From positions 105,060 to 167,854 of the forward strand of contig DLIG01000007.1 of assembly GCA_002483605.1 (NCBI GenBank): 62,795 nt of DNA. Direction: 5' to 3'. This document shows, in pieces, positions 1-8,467 of this stretch (position 1 is its first letter; each line of letters begins with the position of its first letter). The position numbers and the translations under genes are program-made. The notes beneath the pieces were generated by a model. The model was not told the origin of the DNA, searched no databases, and saw only the letters and a program-made list of their open reading frames with translations. The stretch is from Sulfurovum sp. UBA7648 (GTDB taxonomy: Bacteria > Campylobacterota > Campylobacteria > Campylobacterales > Sulfurovaceae).

Positions 1-629
1 TGAGACAAAATAGCATTTGAAATATCAGAAGGATTTAATTTGTAAGCCATTAGTTTTGAAGGGTCTAGCCAGACACGCATAGCATATTGAGAACCAAATA
101 CACGTACACTGCCCACGCCATCAACTCTTGCAATGGCATCTTGCATATTGCTTACCATATAGTCAGAAATATCCGTTGCAGTTGCTTTGTCGGTTTCGTC
201 GTATACCGATACGATCATAAGAAAATCACTTTGTGATTTTCTTACATTAACACCGTATCTTTGTACATCATTTGGCAATCTTGTAATTGCTTGAGAAATT
301 TTGTTTTGCACCTGGACTTGTGCAGTATCAGGATCTGTGCCCTGCTTAAAAGAGACATCAATATTTGATTGCCCCGAAGAACTGCTGGAAGATGAAAAAT
401 AAAGTAAACCGTCTAAACCGGTTAATTGCTGCTCTAAAATTTGTGTGACACTATTTTCTACTGTTTCAGCCGATGCACCTGTATATGTGGTAGAAATTTT
501 AATGGTCGGCGGCGCAATATCAGGATATTGGGCTACAGGCAATGATATTATAGAACCGATTCCTGCCAGCATAATAATAATAGAAATTACCCAGGCAAAT
601 ATTGGACGGTTGATAAAAAATTTACCCAT
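1..629 (-). CDS. acrB: RND multidrug efflux pump inner-membrane subunit (AcrB/MexB/CmeB type), N-terminal part
   Basis: About 209 N-terminal codons are present; the gene runs off the left edge of the window. Reading from the ATG at 629 the protein opens MGKFFINRPIFAWVISIIIM, the standard HAE1-family start with the first transmembrane helix. Family-typical stretches follow, including PVAQYPDIAPP, QQLTGLDGLLYFSS, DPDTAQVQVQNK and DGVGSVRVFGSQYAMRVWLD. These cover TM1 and the start of the periplasmic porter domain. It would be the proton-driven trimeric pump of a tripartite exporter. It begins two bases after the stop of the adaptor gene, so the two form one operon; an outer-membrane channel gene would lie further left if present. 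The family is clear; the substrate is unknown. Confidence 0.95.
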   Translation of the reverse strand, partial: MGKFFINRPIFAWVISIIIMLAGIGSIISLPVAQYPDIAPPTIKISTTYTGASAETVENSVTQILEQQLTGLDGLLYFSSSSSSSGQSNIDVSFKQGTDPDTAQVQVQNKISQAITRLPNDVQRYGVNVRKSQSDFLMIVSVYDETDKATATDISDYMVSNMQDAIARVDGVGSVRVFGSQYAMRVWLDPSKLMAYKLNPSDISNAILS

Positions 630-631
630 TT

Positions 632-1822
632 TTAATTACTTTTAGAATTATTTTTATTTAATTTGGAGGAGATATCAACCGGACTTACACTATCGCCTAT
701 TTTTATTTTATTTAGCCCTTCCACGATCAAACGATCATTTTCTTTGAGCCCGGACATGACGAGCCATTGATCCCCTATTGCTCTATCAAGGGTTATGTTT
801 CGCTGCTCGACTTTGCCGTTGTTGGCTACGACCAAAGCTGTAGCTTCTCCCTTTGGATTTCTGCTAATGCCTTGCTGTGGTGCTAAAATTGCACGCGTGC
901 TTACAGCTTCATCTATTATAACTTTGACATACATACCGGGCAGCAATACATTCTCAGGATTTAAAAATTCTGCTCTTAATGTAACAGACCCTGTCGCCTC
1001 ATCAACTGCCACCTCTTGCAATTTAAGTGTACCGTTATGCTCATACAAAACATCATTTTCCAATTTCAAACGGACATTTGTGCTTCCCGAATGGATCGTT
1101 TTTTCTCTCAATAATTGTTTTAAATTTAACAATTGAACACTAGATTGTGTAAAATCGACATAAATTGGATCAAGCGTACGAATAGTTGCCAATGGAGTTG
1201 TTTGATCCAATGTCACCAATGCCCCTTCTGTCACACTGGAAGTCCCGATACGACCAGAAATAGGAGCTTTAATATTGGTATAATCCAGATCTATACCGGC
1301 ACTTTGCATAGCTGCTTTTTTCTCTTCAGCAGTAGCTTTTGCTTGCAAATATGCAGTATGTGCATCTTCATAATCTTGTTTGGATACTCCTAGAACTTTG
1401 ACCAGCTCTTTATATCTCATATCTTTTAACCTAGCGGCCTCTATAGCTGCTTGAGCATTTTTATATGCTGCGTATGCTTCATTGTAAGCCGCTTTATATT
1501 TCACAGGATCAATAATATAAAGCACATCTCCTTTTTTTACTTCTGCGCCTTCAGCGAATAACTGCTTTTGAACGATCCCGCCGATTTGCGGCCGTATCTC
1601 TGATGATAATGTGGCCTTGGTTCTTCCAGGGAGCTCTTGTTGCAATGTAATTGATCTTGATTTTATCGTGTATACACCTACTTCAATGGCAGGATTGGCA
1701 TTTTTTGCAGACTGGTTATTATCATTACAATTTACAAGTAAAATAGCCGAGGCAATTAGCATGGCAAATTTTAAAATTTTTTTCTTTTTGAAAAATGGTA
1801 CGAAGCTGGAATTATGTGACAT
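632..1822 (-). CDS. acrA: RND efflux periplasmic adaptor (AcrA/MexA/CmeA type) lipoprotein
   Basis: This 396-residue membrane fusion protein bridges the inner-membrane pump and an outer-membrane channel. It starts with a basic stretch, then a hydrophobic helix ending in a lipobox-like LLVNC (about residues 28-32), so it is probably a lipoprotein. Family landmarks follow in order: EIRPQIGGIVQKQLFAEGAEV (biotinyl-lipoyl half), an alpha-helical hairpin rich in Ala/Lys/Glu around residues 105-170, the matching lipoyl half IKAPISGRIG, and the beta-barrel and membrane-proximal domains with LPGMYVKV. A second in-frame Met at residue 21 could start a shorter protein but would leave a weaker signal sequence. 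The pump gene follows immediately. No linked regulator gene is visible upstream; a tRNA gene is next. Confidence 0.93.
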   Translation of the reverse strand: MSHNSSFVPFFKKKKILKFAMLIASAILLVNCNDNNQSAKNANPAIEVGVYTIKSRSITLQQELPGRTKATLSSEIRPQIGGIVQKQLFAEGAEVKKGDVLYIIDPVKYKAAYNEAYAAYKNAQAAIEAARLKDMRYKELVKVLGVSKQDYEDAHTAYLQAKATAEEKKAAMQSAGIDLDYTNIKAPISGRIGTSSVTEGALVTLDQTTPLATIRTLDPIYVDFTQSSVQLLNLKQLLREKTIHSGSTNVRLKLENDVLYEHNGTLKLQEVAVDEATGSVTLRAEFLNPENVLLPGMYVKVIIDEAVSTRAILAPQQGISRNPKGEATALVVANNGKVEQRNITLDRAIGDQWLVMSGLKENDRLIVEGLNKIKIGDSVSPVDISSKLNKNNSKSN

Positions 1823-2155
1823 GGAACATTTCCTAATTTTATCCGATTTAAGTTATCGAGTTTCTATATAAAAAAATATATTAATATTTTTATGGCTACA
1901 TTATACTTCGTTTAACTTATATAAATCAAAAAAACAGAAAGCTTTATTGAATGAATAAGCATCAATAAAAAAAGAGATACTCAAAATAGATATAACAAAA
2001 GTATTTTGATAAACATTTTTTCTTCATAAATTTACACAATATTTGAAAAATTTCATATCTTTTAAAGGAGTACAGACATAATAAAATGTTGTAAAATCTT
2101 TGAAGAAAAAAATAAAAAGTAATTTGAAATTCTGGATTTTAAATTGAATTTGTAG
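1823..2155. other. Intergenic region upstream of the efflux operon
   Basis: About 330 bases without a supportable gene on either strand. It is very AT-rich and holds the predicted promoter of the efflux operon (separate entry). One Shine-Dalgarno-like AAAGGAG near 2068 is followed by ATG TTG TAA, so it opens no real reading frame. No operator palindrome convincing enough to name was seen. Confidence 0.5.
1900..1929 (-). promoter_or_regulatory. Predicted sigma-70 promoter of the efflux operon
   Basis: On the minus strand TTGATT (1929-1924) and TATAAT (1905-1900) are separated by 18 bases, about 78 bases before the adaptor start codon. Prediction from motif match and position only. Confidence 0.5.
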
Positions 2156-2230
2156 TGGCTCCGGATGCAGGATTCGAACCTGCGACCAAGTGATTAACAG
2201 TCACCTACTCTACCGCTGAGCTAATCCGGA
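2156..2230 (-). tRNA. tRNA-Asn (anticodon GTT)
   Basis: The minus strand folds into a full cloverleaf of 75 bases with CCA encoded. The acceptor stem pairs TCCGGAT with ATCCGGA. The D arm contains AGCTCAGCGGTAGAG, the anticodon loop is CTGTTAA giving anticodon GTT, and the T arm contains the GGTTCGAATCC core. A strong consensus promoter lies 36 bases upstream. Confidence 0.97.
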
Positions 2231-2265
2231 ATGGATTTAAAGAGTGTGTCTCTTTTGTGGGTGAG

Positions 2266-2294
2266 ATTATAGCCTAAAAGCCCTCTAATGTCAA
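2266..2294 (-). promoter_or_regulatory. Consensus sigma-70 promoter of tRNA-Asn
   Basis: TTGACA (2294-2289) and TATAAT (2271-2266) on the minus strand are both perfect consensus hexamers with the optimal 17-base spacer, as expected for a stable-RNA gene. The -35 lies in the loop of a hairpin that starts in the stop codon of the upstream radical SAM gene. Confidence 0.85.
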
Positions 2295-2306
2295 GGGATT
2301 TTAGGC
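2272..2306. repeat. Inverted repeat overlapping a gene end and the tRNA-Asn promoter
   Basis: GCCTAAAAGCCCT (2272-2284) pairs with AGGGATTTTAGGC (2294-2306): 12 base pairs and one mismatch around a 9-base loop. It could act as a terminator or 3' end-protecting hairpin for the radical SAM mRNA. There is no U-run after it on the minus strand, and the -35 element of the tRNA promoter is in the loop. Confidence 0.6.
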
Positions 2307-3215
2307 CAAAATATAAAAAGTTACGCCATAAATTTTAAAAATTTTGACTTTTTTGTTTTCTAAAAGTATTTTTAATCTATCTTTGCTTTGTTCATCAAAT
2401 AAAATATTAATATCATCTTCACTCAATGGTCGATTTGCTATAGTAGCTAGTATTTCATCATTGCTATATGATCCTGCCCTTATTTCTGAACTTTTTCTAT
2501 GAACAATATATACAGGCAAAGAAGTATCAAAATGTGATGCAACTTCCAGCAAATCTGCAGAACTCAACGGTTCTACTTTATAGGCAGGCGGCCTATCTAT
2601 AGTACCTATATCCACCCTGGTAGGATTTAAGGTAGTTAAAAATTTATTTAATACTTCAATATGCTCTGGAGTGTCATTGATAGATTTTACAAGTAAAACC
2701 TCCACGATGAGCGGCTTATGATATATTTTTTTAAAATCCAACATCCCTTGCATGATATCTGCTACATTGATGCCTTTATGAGCACGGTCTAGTTTTTTGA
2801 GACATTTATCTGTGGCACAATCCAAAGAGAGCTTGACCATATCAAATTTTGCTAATGCTTTTCGCACATCTGGATCTACGATAGTGCTTCCGTTACTCAA
2901 GATCAGAGTCGTCTTGTCGCCTTTGATAGCATCTATCCGGTCAATAAGCTCATCAAGATATGGATAAAGTGTAGGTTCGCCGTTAGCTGTAACTGTAATA
3001 ACGTCAATATCTTTATGCTGAGCCAACGCATCTTGCAATGCCGACATGATACTTTCGACAGAGATAACATCATCATACTTATCTACGGTTTTAGCCGGCT
3101 TTAGTTCGCAGTACAGACAATCAAAATTGCACTGTTTTTTATGGGGACTTAGATCGATACCCAAAGATTTGCCAAATCTGCGGGATAGAAGAGGACCGAA
3201 AATTATATTACCCAT
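2301..3215 (-). CDS. Radical SAM protein, COG0731 type
   Basis: The 304-residue protein carries the radical SAM cysteine motif CNFDCLYC (CX3CX2C) near residues 29-36, which binds a [4Fe-4S] cluster and S-adenosylmethionine. Preceding residues (FGPLLSRRFGKSLGIDLSP) and the later TANGEPTLYP glycine-type motif match the COG0731 group of Fe-S oxidoreductases, whose bacterial members are mostly uncharacterised. The C-terminal 60 residues look like a small winged-helix extension. It follows hemE on the same strand with a 51-base gap, so it may be co-transcribed with heme biosynthesis; that is context, not proof of function. The substrate cannot be inferred. Confidence 0.85.
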   Translation of the reverse strand: MGNIIFGPLLSRRFGKSLGIDLSPHKKQCNFDCLYCELKPAKTVDKYDDVISVESIMSALQDALAQHKDIDVITVTANGEPTLYPYLDELIDRIDAIKGDKTTLILSNGSTIVDPDVRKALAKFDMVKLSLDCATDKCLKKLDRAHKGINVADIMQGMLDFKKIYHKPLIVEVLLVKSINDTPEHIEVLNKFLTTLNPTRVDIGTIDRPPAYKVEPLSSADLLEVASHFDTSLPVYIVHRKSSEIRAGSYSNDEILATIANRPLSEDDINILFDEQSKDRLKILLENKKVKIFKIYGVTFYILA

Positions 3216-3252
3216 ACTAAGCCTTTTTGTGTAGATATTTCTATCTGTAAAA

Positions 3253-3273
3253 CTAACGACTAACGACTAACGT
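3253..3273. repeat. Three tandem heptamers across the hemE stop codon
   Basis: On the plus strand CTAACGA, CTAACGA, CTAACGT run head to tail at 3253-3273. On the minus strand each unit carries a TAG; the first is the hemE stop. Because the period is seven, the three TAGs (3269-3267, 3262-3260, 3255-3253) fall in three different reading frames. Confidence 0.8.
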
Positions 3274-4298
3274 TTGCTAACCTCTTGGCAAAGAGTAACA
3301 AAGTATTGCGCATTTTCTACCGGTACATCCGGTAAGATCCCATGACCCAGGTTAAATATATGTCTGCCGTCCCGCATAGTACTTGCAAGAGATTCTACAC
3401 ATTCTTTGGTAGCTTCTTTGCTATAAAGCCTGCACGGCTCCATATTTCCCTGAAGAACATAGCGTTTTCCTAATTTTTCTTTTGCCAATGCCATAGGTGT
3501 TGACCAATCAACTCCGAATACATCAAAGTTGCCGTACACTTTATCTAAAAACGCTGGTATTCCTTTTGGGAACATGATGATAGGGATATGAGGATATTTT
3601 GCTTTTAGATAATCAGCTATCTCTATCATATATTTCCATGAGAATTCATCATATTTAGACGGCTCAATTGCAGCTGCCCAGCTATCAAAGATTTGCACCA
3701 CATCTATACCGGCCTCTATCTGTTTTTCCATATAAAGCTTAACTACTTGCGTTACTTTTGAAAGTATTGCATGCAAAAGCTTTGGATTTGAATACATCAT
3801 TTTTTTGCAGATATTGTATGTTTTTGTACCTTGCCCTTCTATCATGTAAGTTGCTAAAGTCCATGGAGCTCCGGTAAATCCGATAAGCGCTTTATCTTCT
3901 GCTAAACGCTCTTTTATAAGTTTGATGGTCTCATACACATAAGTAAGTTTGTTTGCAGCTTCTTCTCCGCCTAGCAGGGCATCGATATCAGTTTGTGAGG
4001 TGATAGGATCTTCAAATACAGGGCCTTCGCCTTTAACAAAATCAAGCTTCATGCCCATCTCATTTGGCACCACCAATATATCACTAAATAATATCGCAGC
4101 ATCGACTCCGAGTCTATCTACAGGCTGAAGCGTCACTTCGCACGCAAGTTCAGGATCGTGGCAAAGATTTAAAAAATTTCCGGCCTTTGCTCTTACCTCC
4201 ATATATTCAGGCAGGTATCTTCCTGCTTGTCTCATCATCCATACCGGAGTATATGGTGTCGGTTTTCCCAAACATGCATCTACAAAAATTTTACCCAT
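3267..4298 (-). CDS. hemE: Uroporphyrinogen decarboxylase HemE
   Basis: This cytoplasmic enzyme removes four acetate carboxyls from uroporphyrinogen III to give coproporphyrinogen III in heme synthesis. At 343 residues it has the family's usual length. The N-terminal signature PVWMMRQAGRYLPEY (about 19-33) is present with its substrate-binding arginines, as are the conserved FSDILV stretch and GFTGAPWTLATYM. The ATG shares its A with the stop codon of the upstream yqhA-like gene (TAATG), so translation is probably coupled in a gyrA-asd-yqhA-hemE run. Confidence 0.97.
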   Translation of the reverse strand: MGKIFVDACLGKPTPYTPVWMMRQAGRYLPEYMEVRAKAGNFLNLCHDPELACEVTLQPVDRLGVDAAILFSDILVVPNEMGMKLDFVKGEGPVFEDPITSQTDIDALLGGEEAANKLTYVYETIKLIKERLAEDKALIGFTGAPWTLATYMIEGQGTKTYNICKKMMYSNPKLLHAILSKVTQVVKLYMEKQIEAGIDVVQIFDSWAAAIEPSKYDEFSWKYMIEIADYLKAKYPHIPIIMFPKGIPAFLDKVYGNFDVFGVDWSTPMALAKEKLGKRYVLQGNMEPCRLYSKEATKECVESLASTMRDGRHIFNLGHGILPDVPVENAQYFVTLCQEVSKR

Positions 4299-4813
4299 TA
4301 ATGGTTACCGCCTTTATGTAAAAAATAAAGGCCTACAGAAAGAGCCAAGATAGAAAAAGAAAAATATAACATTTCCAATGCACCGTTATAATCAGTATGC
4401 AATACTCTCTGGAAAAAACTAACGATCAAAACCATTACAATAACTTTTGCAAGCTTATCTTTTAGCTCATCAAGAGAGTGGATCTCAAGTATTTTAGAAG
4501 AAGCACTCTGTTTGGCTATATCAATATCTGATATGAAAAGCTCATACAACCCAAAACCGAATATGAACAAAACTATAGCCATCAGATATAGATCAATAGC
4601 GCCTATAAGTCCGCTAACGACCTCTTCGTGAAAATGCTCAGGATGAAGATGATTTAAAAATACATCAGCTACACTAACCACTACGCCAAAAACATCCATA
4701 CTGGCAACTATAAATAGTGCTATACCGCCCAACATACTAAAAATAACAGCTAAGAGTACAAAAAATCTACTGTCCCACAATATTCTCTCAAAAATTGATT
4801 CTATAAATTTCAT
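4298..4813 (-). CDS. YqhA/UPF0114 family membrane protein
   Basis: A 171-residue inner-membrane protein of unknown function. Hydrophobic segments are seen near residues 15-38, 60-90 and 130-165. The family-typical opening MKFIESIFERILWDSRFFVL and the middle segment with FGFGLYELFIS support the UPF0114 assignment. The start at 4813 is chosen over a longer reading (to 4897) because a GGAGG site lies just before it. Its ATG also overlaps the asd stop as ATGA, the normal coupled arrangement; the longer version would be unrelated low-complexity sequence inside asd. Between asd and hemE its role is unknown. Confidence 0.85.
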   Translation of the reverse strand: MKFIESIFERILWDSRFFVLLAVIFSMLGGIALFIVASMDVFGVVVSVADVFLNHLHPEHFHEEVVSGLIGAIDLYLMAIVLFIFGFGLYELFISDIDIAKQSASSKILEIHSLDELKDKLAKVIVMVLIVSFFQRVLHTDYNGALEMLYFSFSILALSVGLYFLHKGGNH

Positions 4814-5844
4814 ATTTCCTCCAATTTGATCCATTTTTGTGCTATACGCACCGCATTTGTAGCAGCCCCTACGCGTACTTGGTCTGCAACACCCCAAATG
4901 TGAAGTATGTTTGGCGCAAATATATCTTTTCTTATTCTGCCTACATATGTCATATCAGTATCTGTAGCTATTAAAGGCATTGGATATTCTTTGTTTTCAA
5001 GATCATCGATAACAACTACATTTTCAAATGCGGCTAAAGCTTTTTTAGCTTCTTCTACACTTACATCGACACCTTCTTTGAACGTAATGGTAATAGATTC
5101 ACTATGGCTTCGCAAGACTGGGACACGGACACAAGTTGCACTTACTGCAATATTAGAATGCATGATCTTATTGGTCTCATTAACCATTTTCATCTCTTCT
5201 TTTGTGTATCCGTTTGATTGTGGGGTATCTATATGTGGAATAACGTTAAGCGCTATTCTATGAGCAAATGCCTCTACTTTTGCTTCATCTAATGAGAAAT
5301 TAAAGAATGCCTGCATTTGGTTTACAAGCTCTTCCATCCCTTTTTTGCCCGCACCGCTTACTGCTTGATATGTGCTGACATCTACTCTTTTGATACCGTA
5401 CAGATCATCGAGCGGCTTAAGCAATTGCACCATTTGAATAGTAGAACAATTAGGATTGGCTATGACGCCTGTCTCTTCCCAAAGCTCAATATCTTCCGGA
5501 TTTACTTCAGGCACTACTAAAGGAACTTTAGGGTCCATTCTAAAGTGACTAGTATTGTCTATAACAACTGCTCCTGCGGCTACTGCATACTTGGCAAATT
5601 CTGCAGATATGCTTCCGCCTGCGCTAAAAAAAGCTATATCGATATCACGGCCTTCAAATACCGTCGGTGTTAATTCTTCAATTTTATATCGTTTGCCGGC
5701 AAACTCTATCTCTTCTCCGGCACTTCTTGCACTTGCCAAAGGCAGCAAATTTTCAACCGGAAATTTTTGCTCTTCAAGTACACGAAATAACTCTTCACCT
5801 ACAGCCCCGCTGGCACCCACAACTGCTACATTATATTTTTTCAA
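4810..5844 (-). CDS. asd: Aspartate-semialdehyde dehydrogenase Asd
   Basis: Reduces aspartyl phosphate to aspartate semialdehyde with NADPH, the branch-point step to lysine/diaminopimelate, threonine and methionine. The 344-residue protein has the N-terminal NADP-binding motif GASGAVGEE (residues 10-18). The active-site segment NPNCSTIQ places the catalytic cysteine at residue 133, and GAGKKG and the later RVPVLRSHSE substrate-binding stretch are present. It sits 12 bases after gyrA and overlaps the next gene by four bases, so it is part of a polycistronic unit. Confidence 0.97.
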   Translation of the reverse strand: MKKYNVAVVGASGAVGEELFRVLEEQKFPVENLLPLASARSAGEEIEFAGKRYKIEELTPTVFEGRDIDIAFFSAGGSISAEFAKYAVAAGAVVIDNTSHFRMDPKVPLVVPEVNPEDIELWEETGVIANPNCSTIQMVQLLKPLDDLYGIKRVDVSTYQAVSGAGKKGMEELVNQMQAFFNFSLDEAKVEAFAHRIALNVIPHIDTPQSNGYTKEEMKMVNETNKIMHSNIAVSATCVRVPVLRSHSESITITFKEGVDVSVEEAKKALAAFENVVVIDDLENKEYPMPLIATDTDMTYVGRIRKDIFAPNILHIWGVADQVRVGAATNAVRIAQKWIKLEEI

Positions 5845-5856
5845 CTCTTTTACCTC

Positions 5857-8328
5857 TTATTCTTCAGTTATATCTTCATCAATGCCATTTTCACTGGCTT
5901 CTTCTTTTGGACATTTTGCAATACTGACCACAGTATCTTTATTTTCTACTTTTACTATTGTTACACCAGATGCTGCCCTACCCGTTTTGCGGATACTTTC
6001 CATATCGACTCTTATCATCTTGCCTACACTTGTCAGACACATAAGATCTTTATCATTTTCTACAAATACCACACCTACAACATCTCCGGTTTTTGGTGCT
6101 ATTTTCATAGAAATCACACCTTTACCTGCTCTAGTTTGTTCTCTATATTCACTTGCAGTTGTTTGTTTGCCAAAACCTTTTTCGCTTACTATCAAAATCT
6201 CATTTGATTCGTCTTCTATAGTAGTGGCACCGCATACATAATCATCTGCTATTTTAAACTTGATACCAGTAACTCCTCTAGCAACCCTGCCTATCTCTCT
6301 AAGGTCATCGATTTTAAATCTGATACACATACCCTTTTTGGTAGCAATGAACAGCCATTGTGTTTTAGAAGTAGCTATCTGAGTCTCCACAAGTTCATCA
6401 TTTTCATCCAAATTAATCGCTCTTACACCGTTACTTCTGATATTTTGGTATTCAGATAGGTTGGTTCTTTTAACAATACCATTCTTTGTAAAGAATACTA
6501 AACTCTTATCTTCGGCAAAATCAGTAGTAGGAATAATAGCCATTATCTTCTCGTCTGCTTGCAGGTTAATGAGATTTACTACTGCTTTGCCTTTGGCTGT
6601 ACGGCTTCCTTCAGGTACGCGGTAAACTTTTAGCCAGTACAGTTGCCCCTTGTCAGTTACAAACAGAAGTGTATCATGTGTATTTGATATAAAGAATCTC
6701 TCAATAAAATCATCATCATATGTAGTAACTGCTATTTTGCCTTTACCGCCTCTATTTTGCTTCTCGTACTGCTTGACAGGTACTCTCTTGATATATCCGC
6801 GGTGAGTAATAGTAACTACCATAGGTTCATTTGGAATTAGATCTTCAATATCTATATCATCATAGTCATCTACGATCTCGGTACGTCTTTCTATACTATA
6901 TGCACTGCTTATCTCTACAAGTTCAGCTCTGATGATACCGTTGATCATCTCTTCGCTTTTTAGTACACTCTCTAGATATTCGATGGTTTTACGAAGCTCA
7001 GCCAGTTCGTTTTCTATTTTTTCTATCTCAAGACCTGTAAGACGTCTGAGTCTCATCTCGAGTATTGCTTTAGCCTGTATCTCAGAAAGAGAAAAACGTG
7101 CCATTAGATTATCTTTAGCTTCTGCATCATCATTACTTGCTCTGATAATTTTGATGACTTCGTCGATATTGTCTACAGCAATCTTGAGACCTTCAAGTAT
7201 GTGAGCTCTTGCTCTTGCTTTTTCCAGGTCAAATATAGTTCTGCGAATCACTACTGTTTTGCGGTGATTCAAGAAAAGGTCCATCAGTTCCATCAGATTG
7301 AAAACTTTTGGCTCTTTATTGACAATAGCAAGCATTATAATACCAAATGTCACTTGCATCTGTGTGGATTTAAATAGGTTATTAAGTACTATATCGCTCA
7401 TTGCATCGCGTTTGAGTTCTATGACGACGCGTATTCCTTCGCGATCCGATTCATCTCTGAGCTCTGCTATGCCTTCTATTTGTTTATCTTTGACTAGAGC
7501 TGCAATATTTTCAATAAGTCTTGCTTTGTTTACTTGATACGGGAGCTCATCTATGATGATGATCTCTTTATTTGCTTTTTGCTCTATATGAGTTTTTGCT
7601 CTTACTTTTATGCGCCCTCTTCCGTTTTCATATGCCTCTGTAATTCCTTTGCGTCCAAATATAATACCGCCGGTTGGAAAATCAGGGCCTTGAATTATAC
7701 GCATAAGATCACCGATGGTTGCATTGCTGTTATCTATACGATAAACAAGAGCATCTATGAGCTCTGTAAGTCTATGCGGCGGTATATTGGTTGCCATACC
7801 GACAGCGATACCGGAACTTCCATTGAGAAGAAGATTTGGGATACGGCTAGGAAGAACATCAGGTTCATTCATACTGTCGTCGTAGTTTGGAATAAAATCA
7901 ACAGTATCTTTATCAAGATCGGCTAACAATTCTTCTGCTATTTTGGTCATCCTGGCTTCAGTATAACGCATAGCTGCGGCACTGTCTCCATCTACTGAAC
8001 CGAAGTTTCCTTGACCGTCTACAAGCGGTGCTTGCATAGAAAAATGTTGTGCCATACGAACCAGTGCCTCATAGACAGAACTGTCTCCATGCGGGTGATA
8101 TTTACCTATTACGTCTCCGACGATACGAGCAGATTTCTTGTATGCGCTTCTATGCCCAAGGTTAAGCTCATGCATAGCAAATAAAATTCTTCTATGTACA
8201 GGCTTTAGGCCGTCTCTTGCATCTGGCAACGCCCTACCGATAATGACACTCATAGAGTAGTCAAGGTAACTACCCTTGATACTGTCTTCTATTAATACCT
8301 CTTCTGTATTCTCTATCATTAAGTTCAT
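5857..8328 (-). CDS. gyrA: DNA gyrase subunit A
   Basis: The 823-residue breakage-reunion subunit of gyrase. Numbering from the ATG at 8328 matches E. coli exactly: catalytic Tyr122 lies in AAMRYTEARM. The quinolone-resistance region reads HPHGDSSVYEALVRM with Ser83 and Glu87, a wild-type-like Ser/acidic pair. The C-terminal half holds the repeated beta-pinwheel blades, with GyrA-box-like QNRGGKGK near residue 560, then an acidic tail. AAAGGAG lies five bases before the chosen ATG; the Met at codon 4 is a weaker alternative. Asd follows on the same strand. Confidence 0.98.
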   Translation of the reverse strand: MNLMIENTEEVLIEDSIKGSYLDYSMSVIIGRALPDARDGLKPVHRRILFAMHELNLGHRSAYKKSARIVGDVIGKYHPHGDSSVYEALVRMAQHFSMQAPLVDGQGNFGSVDGDSAAAMRYTEARMTKIAEELLADLDKDTVDFIPNYDDSMNEPDVLPSRIPNLLLNGSSGIAVGMATNIPPHRLTELIDALVYRIDNSNATIGDLMRIIQGPDFPTGGIIFGRKGITEAYENGRGRIKVRAKTHIEQKANKEIIIIDELPYQVNKARLIENIAALVKDKQIEGIAELRDESDREGIRVVIELKRDAMSDIVLNNLFKSTQMQVTFGIIMLAIVNKEPKVFNLMELMDLFLNHRKTVVIRRTIFDLEKARARAHILEGLKIAVDNIDEVIKIIRASNDDAEAKDNLMARFSLSEIQAKAILEMRLRRLTGLEIEKIENELAELRKTIEYLESVLKSEEMINGIIRAELVEISSAYSIERRTEIVDDYDDIDIEDLIPNEPMVVTITHRGYIKRVPVKQYEKQNRGGKGKIAVTTYDDDFIERFFISNTHDTLLFVTDKGQLYWLKVYRVPEGSRTAKGKAVVNLINLQADEKIMAIIPTTDFAEDKSLVFFTKNGIVKRTNLSEYQNIRSNGVRAINLDENDELVETQIATSKTQWLFIATKKGMCIRFKIDDLREIGRVARGVTGIKFKIADDYVCGATTIEDESNEILIVSEKGFGKQTTASEYREQTRAGKGVISMKIAPKTGDVVGVVFVENDKDLMCLTSVGKMIRVDMESIRKTGRAASGVTIVKVENKDTVVSIAKCPKEEASENGIDEDITEE

Positions 8329-8360
8329 TGGACTCCTTTGGCTGCCTCAAAAATTGGATT

Positions 8361-8366
8361 ATTATA
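8361..8366 (-). promoter_or_regulatory. Predicted -10 element for gyrA
   Basis: A perfect TATAAT on the minus strand 33 bases before the gyrA start. No good -35 is seen, as is common in Campylobacterota. Confidence 0.45.
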
Positions 8367-8429
8367 TCTAAGCATGGCTTAAGGGTAGTAATCACAAATA
8401 GCCCAAGAATGCTTTTACGATTCACGAGC

Positions 8430-8435
8430 TATAAT
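8430..8435 (+). promoter_or_regulatory. Predicted -10 element for exbB-exbD
   Basis: TATAAT on the plus strand about 33 bases before the exbB start, divergent from the gyrA promoter in the same 139-base intergenic space. Confidence 0.45.
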
Positions 8436-8467
8436 TTCCTAAAAATAAAATAAATTAGGAGTTGCAA

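Noticed and set aside
1823..2155. Small gene or sRNA upstream of the efflux operon
   Set aside because: No frame with a usable start, no stable hairpin with a T-run; the AAAGGAG at about 2068 leads to an immediate stop.
5555..6241. 228-codon plus-strand frame across the asd/gyrA junction
   Set aside because: It lies wholly antisense to asd and gyrA, both clear genes, and has the Ser/Thr/Leu bias of an antisense shadow.
6932..7926. Possible plus-strand genes inside gyrA
   Set aside because: Several short plus-strand frames lie antisense to uninterrupted gyrA coding sequence with intact motifs.
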